Below are positions 6,451-9,486 of a stretch of 9,486 nt of DNA, piece after piece. The number at the start of each line of letters is the position of its first letter. Position 1 is the first letter of the stretch. The notes beneath the pieces are model-generated. The model had not been told where the DNA came from. It searched no databases and saw only the letters and a list, made by a program, of their open reading frames with translations. The DNA comes from Treponema sp. (lineage in GTDB: Bacteria > Spirochaetota > Spirochaetia > Treponematales > Treponemataceae), in assembly GCA_016293005.1 (NCBI GenBank), contig JAEDFA010000062.1, forward strand, positions 1 to 9,486, written 5' to 3'. The position numbers and the translations under genes were made by a program.

Positions 6451-6486
6451 TGTTTAGCAATTTTTCCATAAAAATTATGGATTGCC
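6451..6486 (-). promoter_or_regulatory. Structured 5' leader of metK
   Basis: Between promoter and start, GCAAT/ATTGC arms enclose an inner CCATAA-TTT-TTATGG hairpin (bases about 6457-6485). It ends just above the AGGAG ribosome binding site. I do not recognise the conserved core of a SAM-I, SAM-II or other SAM riboswitch. Whether this leader senses anything is unknown. Confidence 0.35.
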
Positions 6487-6525
6487 GCATGCAATTTGGA
6501 TAAATCAGCGGTAATATTAATAAAG

Positions 6526-6554
6526 ACTATATATTAATTTAATAATTATTACAA
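6526..6554 (-). promoter_or_regulatory. Sigma70-type promoter of metK
   Basis: On the minus strand TTGTAA (6554-6549, 4 of 6) and TATAGT (6531-6526, 5 of 6) are 17 bases apart, giving a leader of about 80 bases. The -35 box is the exact centre of an 8-bp inverted repeat, AATAATTA (6541-6548) and TAATTATT (6555-6562), a possible operator, though the region is AT-rich. Confidence 0.5.
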
Positions 6555-6630
6555 TAATTATTGAAAAAAAATGTTATTTTCTGTATTATAGCCAAAATAT
6601 AACAAAAATATATGTACTATTTTTAGAACT

Positions 6631-6664
6631 TGTTATATAATAACTGTGATTTCTGGTGAAATCA
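6631..6664 (+). promoter_or_regulatory. Candidate extended -10 promoter and 5' hairpin of the CBM48 gene
   Basis: TGT followed by TATATA (6634-6639, overlapping TATAAT at 6636-6641) fits an extended -10 element; no good -35 box is visible. GTTAT-ATA-ATAAC (6632-6644) is a small dyad over it. The expected start of transcription falls at the foot of a hairpin TGATTTC-TGGT-GAAATCA (6647-6664), which would sit at the 5' end of the mRNA. Confidence 0.4.
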
Positions 6665-6693
6665 TAAAAAAAAGTAATTTATAAACCATGGAG

Positions 6694-6709
6694 GAGTGAC
6701 ATGTCACTC
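6694..6709 (+). promoter_or_regulatory. Perfect 16-bp palindrome over ribosome binding site and start codon
   Basis: GAGTGACATGTCACTC is self-complementary. As RNA it folds into a 6-bp stem with CAUG in the loop, so the start codon (6701-6703) is at the hairpin tip and the end of the GGAGGAG Shine-Dalgarno (6690-6696) is in the stem. It could modulate ribosome access or be a DNA-level operator; a chance palindrome is possible. Confidence 0.5.
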
Positions 6710-7024
6710 AAAAAAACTTTTTCAAAAGATGGAAAAACTTGTAATGTTACATTTACAGTATCAGCAGAAGCAGCACAAGGTGCAAAACAGGTAAACATTG
6801 CAGGTGATTTTAACAGTTGGTCTAGTACAGATACACCTTTGAAACAGGCAAAAGATGGTTCTTTTTCTGTAAAACTTGCTTTGGAAGCTGACAAAGAATA
6901 TCAGTTCAGATATTTGTTGGACGGTTACAAGTGGGAAAACGATTGGAAAGCTGACAAATACATTCCTGCACCATATTCTAACGCAGACAATTCTGTAGTT
7001 GTTACAAAAAAAACATCTAAATAA
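6701..7024 (+). CDS. Stand-alone CBM48 / AMPK-type glycogen-binding domain protein
   Basis: 107 residues that are essentially one early-set beta-sandwich as found at the N-terminus of glycogen branching and debranching enzymes and in AMPK beta. Visible family features are KQVNIAGDFNSW (29-40), then aromatic-rich YQFRYLLDGYKWENDW (67-82) and the terminal ADNSVVV (95-101). Such domains bind alpha-glucans; as a free domain it has no catalytic part, so it may be a glycogen-associated or regulatory protein. No signal peptide is seen, so it is probably cytoplasmic. The ATG at 6701 has a strong GGAGGAG four bases upstream; an earlier ATG (6688) overlaps that site and is not in this frame. It is a single-gene unit, divergent from metK and closed by its own terminator. 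The partner enzyme is not in the window. Confidence 0.8.
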   Translation: MSLKKTFSKDGKTCNVTFTVSAEAAQGAKQVNIAGDFNSWSSTDTPLKQAKDGSFSVKLALEADKEYQFRYLLDGYKWENDWKADKYIPAPYSNADNSVVVTKKTSK

Positions 7025-7045
7025 TTTACTAGATTTTTAGTAAGG

Positions 7046-7069
7046 CCGGTCTTGATGACCGGTTTTTTT
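7046..7069 (+). terminator. Rho-independent terminator of the CBM48 gene
   Basis: CCGGTC (7046-7051) and GACCGG (7057-7062) form a GC-rich stem around TTGAT, followed by seven T residues (7063-7069). It lies 22 bases after the stop codon. Confidence 0.9.
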
Positions 7070-7175
7070 ATTTTAAATTACTTTTTCATCTGTTAGAGGT
7101 TTCTATCAGGCTTGGCTAGAATGAAAATAAAGTAAAATGTAAAAAACTGAATTCTGCGTATAAAACACAAATACA

Positions 7176-7204
7176 TTGACATTTATCTATATGTACTGTA
7201 CATT
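7176..7204 (+). promoter_or_regulatory. Promoter of the arsR-permease operon
   Basis: A perfect -35 box TTGACA (7176-7181) is followed after 17 bases by TACATT (7199-7204, 4 of 6). The spacer and -10 contain an odd palindrome ATGTAC-T-GTACAT (7191-7203). The predicted start of transcription, about 7211, falls in the inverted repeat at 7210-7229. Confidence 0.6.
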
Positions 7205-7209
7205 CACAT

Positions 7210-7229
7210 ATATTGATACACATCAATAT
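7210..7229. promoter_or_regulatory. Probable ArsR operator
   Basis: A perfect 8-4-8 inverted repeat, ATATTGAT-ACAC-ATCAATAT, covers the predicted transcription start and ends 9 bases before the arsR start codon. ArsR/SmtB repressors typically bind AT-rich dyads of this type next to their own promoter and leave when metal binds. Assignment is by position and symmetry. Confidence 0.65.
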
Positions 7230-7238
7230 GAAATAACT

Positions 7239-7586
7239 ATGAAAGATTTTGAAGTTTCTAAAATTTGTAAAGCATTGGGCGATGAAAACCGGCTTAAAAT
7301 TATTTCTCTTCTTGTTGACGGAGAAAAATGCGCCTGCGAACTTCTTGAAAAATTCAGGATTACCCAGCCGACGCTTTCTCATCACATGAAAATTCTTTCT
7401 GATTGTGAACTTGTTCAAAGTCTTAAAGATGGAAAATGGACATTTTATGAAATAAACTGTTGTCGCTTTAAGGAATTTAAACAGTATTTTGAATCAATTC
7501 AATGCTGGAAAGACAGATTGTCTGCTTCTTCCCGTAATGGCGAAGATTGCTGTTGTTGCGACGGTCATAAAAATGTGGAGAATTGA
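7239..7586 (+). CDS. ArsR/SmtB-family metalloregulatory repressor
   Basis: 115 residues, a winged-helix dimer repressor. Seen in order: KALGDENRLKIISLLVDGEK (11-30), the metal-sensing helix with C31-A-C33-E-L-L, comparable to the ELCVCDL box of As(III)-sensing ArsR, the recognition helix ITQPTLSHHMKIL (41-53), and a wing with KDGKWTFYEIN (63-73). Further cysteines are C74, C75 and C89, and the tail carries C104-C107 followed by D-G-H110, which could be a second metal site. The frame can be extended upstream to a TTG at 7176, but that is the promoter's -35 box; the ATG at 7239 gives the normal family N-terminus. Its Shine-Dalgarno is weak. The permease gene follows, its start 3 bp after this stop, so both are one operon. 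The C-A-C motif suggests As(III)/Sb(III); a thiophilic metal such as Cd or Hg is not excluded. Confidence 0.9.
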   Translation: MKDFEVSKICKALGDENRLKIISLLVDGEKCACELLEKFRITQPTLSHHMKILSDCELVQSLKDGKWTFYEINCCRFKEFKQYFESIQCWKDRLSASSRNGEDCCCCDGHKNVEN

Positions 7587-7588
7587 TT

Positions 7589-8593
7589 ATGTGGAATTTT
7601 ATTCAAAATCAGATGTTAGGAATGGCATGGCTTAAATCCTCTGTTTCGTTTTTATTTTTAAAACTTGGAATGAGCGAAGATTCTGTCTGGACGCACACAA
7701 TCAGTTTTTTCGTTTACGATGTAATCAAAATTACGATTCTTTTGTGCGTGTTGATTTTTATTATTTCTTACATCCAAAGTTTTTTTCCGCCTGAGCGCAG
7801 TAAAAAAATTATGGGCAGATTCAATGGACTTGGTGCAAGAATTATTGGTGCCCTGCTTGGAACAATTACTCCGTTTTGCAGCTGCTCTTCAATTCCTATT
7901 TTTATCGGTTTTACAACGGCTGGACTTCCTTTGGGCGTAACTTTCAGCTTTTTGATTTCATCTCCAATGGTTGATCTTGGAAGTCTTGTTCTTTTGATGA
8001 GCATTTTTGGCTGGAAAATTGCGGTTCTTTATGTAATTTTTGGACTTGTTATTGCGGTTATCGGCGGAACTGTGATTGAACATCTTCATATGGAAAATCA
8101 GATTGCAGATTTTATTCAGCAGGCCCGCAATACAAAAATGCCGGAACTTCCAGAAATGAAAACTACAATTAGGGACAGACTTAAAATCAGCTGGAATGCG
8201 ATGCGTTCGACTTTGCGAAAAGTTTTTCCCTACATTCTGATTGGAGTTGCCGTTGGAGCTGTCATTCACAACTGGATTCCTGAAAACTGGATTATCAGTT
8301 CCCTTGGAAATAAAAATCCATTTGGCGTAATTCTTGCAACTGTTTTTGGCGTTCCAATGTATGCCGATATTTTTGGCTGCATTCCGATTGCTGAAAGTCT
8401 GCTTGAAAAAGGCGCATTACTTGGTGTTGTTTTAAGTTTTATGATGTCCGTTACAACATTAAGTTTTCCAAGCATCGTAATGTTGAGCAAAGCCGTAAAA
8501 CCAAAACTTCTGATAATTTTTATGGCAATCTGCGTTTTGGGAATTGTGATTGTGGGTTACGCTTTTAATTTATTGCAGGGAGTGATTTTGTAG
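7589..8593 (+). CDS. ArsP/DUF318-type permease (probable arsenical or metal efflux)
   Basis: 334 residues with about eight hydrophobic segments: around 40-63, 82-108, 112-128, 130-160, 212-228, 243-262, 273-296 and 304-330, in two halves joined by a polar loop (163-210). The permease signature TPFCSCSSIP (94-103) with C97 and C99 is intact, and its partner in the second half is GVPMYADIFGCIPIAE (254-269). This family contains ArsP, which exports trivalent organoarsenicals, and less defined permeases often found beside ArsR-type regulators. It would act in the inner membrane. I chose the ATG at 7589, which has GGAG (7577-7580) inside the arsR coding end; a TTG two codons earlier is less likely. 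Gene order and near-overlap point to translational coupling with arsR. The exported substrate is inferred from the regulator and family only. Confidence 0.87.
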   Translation: MWNFIQNQMLGMAWLKSSVSFLFLKLGMSEDSVWTHTISFFVYDVIKITILLCVLIFIISYIQSFFPPERSKKIMGRFNGLGARIIGALLGTITPFCSCSSIPIFIGFTTAGLPLGVTFSFLISSPMVDLGSLVLLMSIFGWKIAVLYVIFGLVIAVIGGTVIEHLHMENQIADFIQQARNTKMPELPEMKTTIRDRLKISWNAMRSTLRKVFPYILIGVAVGAVIHNWIPENWIISSLGNKNPFGVILATVFGVPMYADIFGCIPIAESLLEKGALLGVVLSFMMSVTTLSFPSIVMLSKAVKPKLLIIFMAICVLGIVIVGYAFNLLQGVIL

Positions 8594-8601
8594 AATAATA
8601 T

Positions 8602-8692
8602 GGAGGCATGATAAAAATATAAACGAACAAGCGGTAATGTGATAAGCTGAAGTGATTCAGCGGGACCTAGGCGATAGTTCGTCATATTTCAT
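8602..8692 (+). repeat. Complete attC-like recombination site (copy 1)
   Basis: The element starts at GGAGGCATG and contains an imperfect palindrome closed by ACGAAC (8623-8628) and GTTCGT (8677-8682), with the inverted AAC/GTT triplets typical of integron attC sites. Its tip is a GCTGAA-GTGA-TTCAGC hairpin (8645-8660). Outer AAATAT/ATATTT arms (8615-8620 with 8684-8689) extend the pairing. It begins 9 bases after the permease stop codon, and 52 bases of it recur at 9435 in the same orientation. Departures from a textbook attC are that the cores do not fully match RYYYAAC and GTTRRRY, and I cannot place the L boxes. A structured repeat of another kind is the alternative. Confidence 0.5.
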
Positions 8693-8702
8693 AAGGACAT
8701 AG

Positions 8703-8975
8703 ATCCTTGTTATTGAAGGAAGTGCTGTTTCAAATTTAAATTATGATTTAATACTTGAATATCCTGTTTGTGGTATTAGATTTGCAGCAGAAAAAATAAA
8801 GAATCATATTTTGGAGCATCATACAAGCTGGAAAAGCAGATGTTCAATATTGCAACAACTTGATTATGATAAATTTTATTGTAATCATTGTAGCAATGGA
8901 GATTTAAGATTGCATTCAGCATTTTATGTTGCTTCTATAGGGCATATAACTGGAGAATGTAAGAATAAGGATTGA
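8703..8975 (+). pseudogene. 90-codon open frame lacking a normal start codon
   Basis: The frame is open after a TAG at 8700-8702 and ends at TGA 8973-8975. It has no ATG, GTG or TTG usable as a start near its beginning and no Met at all. A Shine-Dalgarno AAGGA (8693-8697) stands 5 bases before the first codon, ATC, exactly where a start would be expected, so either a start codon has mutated or a non-standard start is used. The predicted protein begins ILVIEGSAVS and carries C23, C47, a C60-N-H-C63 knuckle and C86 near the end, as in a small zinc-binding protein. I recognise no family. It begins 20 bases after the GTTCGT core of the attC-like site, the usual place for a cassette gene, and the next gene follows 17 bases downstream. 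Confidence 0.45.
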
Positions 8976-8992
8976 TAAATGGAGGTAAAAAC

Positions 8993-9415
8993 ATGGCAAA
9001 CGGTATTTTTGATTCAAAAAACGGAAAGGTGATTTTTGTATGTATAAACAAATCATACGAAAAATTGAGCAAAGGCATAAAGATAAAAGGAAGGGAAAGC
9101 CCTTATGATTGCGTGCGGAAATATTGGCCGATTAAGGATGTAGAAAAAGCGAACGAGGCGGATTTTATCTTGGGTGTTTATCACAAAGAAATTGTAGCCG
9201 TATGCAAAATGGACGAACGTGGCTGGCGAAAAATTTCAGAAGACAGTCAGTTAAGAAATGGCTTTAAGAATGACGCTGAAATAATTGAATATCCTAATTT
9301 GCTTTCCCGATATGCGTTTTCTGGTGAAATTGTTGATGATTCTCCATATTTAAGAATGGAAATTCCAAGAGAATATGGATTTAACCAATCAAGAATAGTA
9401 ACTTACAATTACTAG
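8993..9415 (+). CDS. Hypothetical cassette-borne protein, 140 aa
   Basis: 140 residues, starting at an ATG with GGAGG (8981-8985) 7 bases upstream. A TTG 21 bases earlier is in frame but would overlap the preceding frame and its stop, so I reject it. No signal peptide or membrane segment is seen; the protein looks cytoplasmic and mixed alpha/beta. A section with S-P-Y-D-C-V-R-K-Y-W-P-I (36-47) followed by EKANEADFILGVYHKEIVAV (51-70) recalls a small domain I have seen in uncharacterised proteins with a pattern R-x-x-W-x-(I/V), then AD(Y/F)(I/V)L-x-V, but I cannot name the family. The C-terminal part has PREYGFNQSR (126-135). It lies between two attC-like repeats, in one unit with the 90-codon frame upstream. 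Function unknown. Confidence 0.75.
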   Translation: MANGIFDSKNGKVIFVCINKSYEKLSKGIKIKGRESPYDCVRKYWPIKDVEKANEADFILGVYHKEIVAVCKMDERGWRKISEDSQLRNGFKNDAEIIEYPNLLSRYAFSGEIVDDSPYLRMEIPREYGFNQSRIVTYNY

Positions 9416-9434
9416 TTTTTAGAATTTTTGTTAA

Positions 9435-9486
9435 GGAGGCATGATAAAAAAGTAAACGAACAAGCGGTATTGTGATACGCTGAAGT
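9435..9486 (+). repeat. attC-like site (copy 2, cut by window edge)
   Basis: Aligns without gaps to 8602-8653 with 48 of 52 bases identical; the four differences are two adjacent bases before TAAACGAAC and two in the GGTATTGTGATAC section. It starts 19 bases after the stop of the 140-residue gene. The ACGAAC core is at 9456-9461 and the expected GTTCGT core would lie just beyond the window. Same orientation as copy 1, 833 bp apart. Confidence 0.6.

Noticed and set aside
6440..6490. Upstream ATG that would lengthen MetK by 17 residues
   Set aside because: No Shine-Dalgarno, the extra residues do not fit the MetK N-terminus, and the sequence lies in the hairpin-rich leader; the ATG at 6439 has AGGAG at good spacing.
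6440..6530. SAM riboswitch in front of metK
   Set aside because: The leader has hairpins, but I cannot find the conserved core sequences of any SAM riboswitch class.
7080..7140. An attC-like site upstream of arsR, which would make arsR-permease a cassette
   Set aside because: No similarity to the 52-bp repeat is visible there, so I do not include the efflux operon in the cassette array.
7176..7238. TTG start extending the ArsR protein by 21 residues
   Set aside because: The TTG is the first half of the TTGACA promoter box, and the extension contains the operator; family proteins begin near the ATG at 7239.
8608..8622. ATG-ATA-AAA-ATA-TAA mini-frame after GGAGG in both attC-like repeats
   Set aside because: Only one base separates GGAGG from the ATG, which is too close for normal initiation; the identity follows from repeat conservation.

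Overview
The window looks like chromosomal DNA of a host-associated spirochaete, most probably Treponema. The reasons are the AT-rich composition with strong GGAGG ribosome binding sites, a surface protein with InlB-type (Listeria-Bacteroides) repeats, a HU-HIG type histone-like protein, and a cassette-like unit flanked by attC-like repeats; Treponema denticola is known to carry a chromosomal integron. The genus is an inference from gene content. No rRNA, tRNA, CRISPR array, transposase or integrase gene was seen.

Layout. (1) 1-1905, plus: C-terminal 634 residues of a large surface or secreted protein with two InlB-type repeats, a GLUG-like glycine/asparagine-rich section and a terminal beta domain. 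A bidirectional hairpin terminator (1988-2030) separates it from the next genes. (2) 2038-3071, minus: a small XRE regulator with a C-terminal membrane segment, followed by a HU-HIG DNA-binding protein. (3) 3072-3551: gene-free, with the regulator's promoter, a set of hairpins built on a CGCCGAG core including a perfect 21-bp stem, and a group of REP-like palindromes. (4) 3552-6439, minus: metK (S-adenosylmethionine synthetase), nth (endonuclease III) and an MscS-family channel, in that transcription order. metK has a good promoter, and mscS probably has a second one of its own. (5) 6701-7024, plus: a free-standing CBM48/AMPK-type glycogen-binding domain protein, divergent from metK, with its own terminator and a perfect 16-bp palindrome over its start codon.

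(6) 7176-8593, plus: an ArsR/SmtB repressor with a Cys4 tail, then an ArsP/DUF318-type permease whose start lies 3 bp after the repressor stop. A TTGACA promoter and a perfect 8-4-8 inverted repeat precede them. This reads as an autoregulated metal or metalloid (probably arsenical) efflux operon. (7) 8594-9486, plus: a 52-bp sequence occurs twice in direct orientation 833 bp apart (48/52 identical), each time just after a coding region. The complete copy forms an imperfect palindrome closed by ACGAAC and GTTCGT, as an integron attC site does. Between the copies are a 90-codon frame without a normal start codon and a 140-residue protein of unknown function. I read this as one cassette of an integron-like array continuing past the right edge; it is the most promising candidate for something undescribed.

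Metabolically only metK, nth and the CBM48 protein are housekeeping-like; the rest concerns envelope, stress, efflux and gene transfer.
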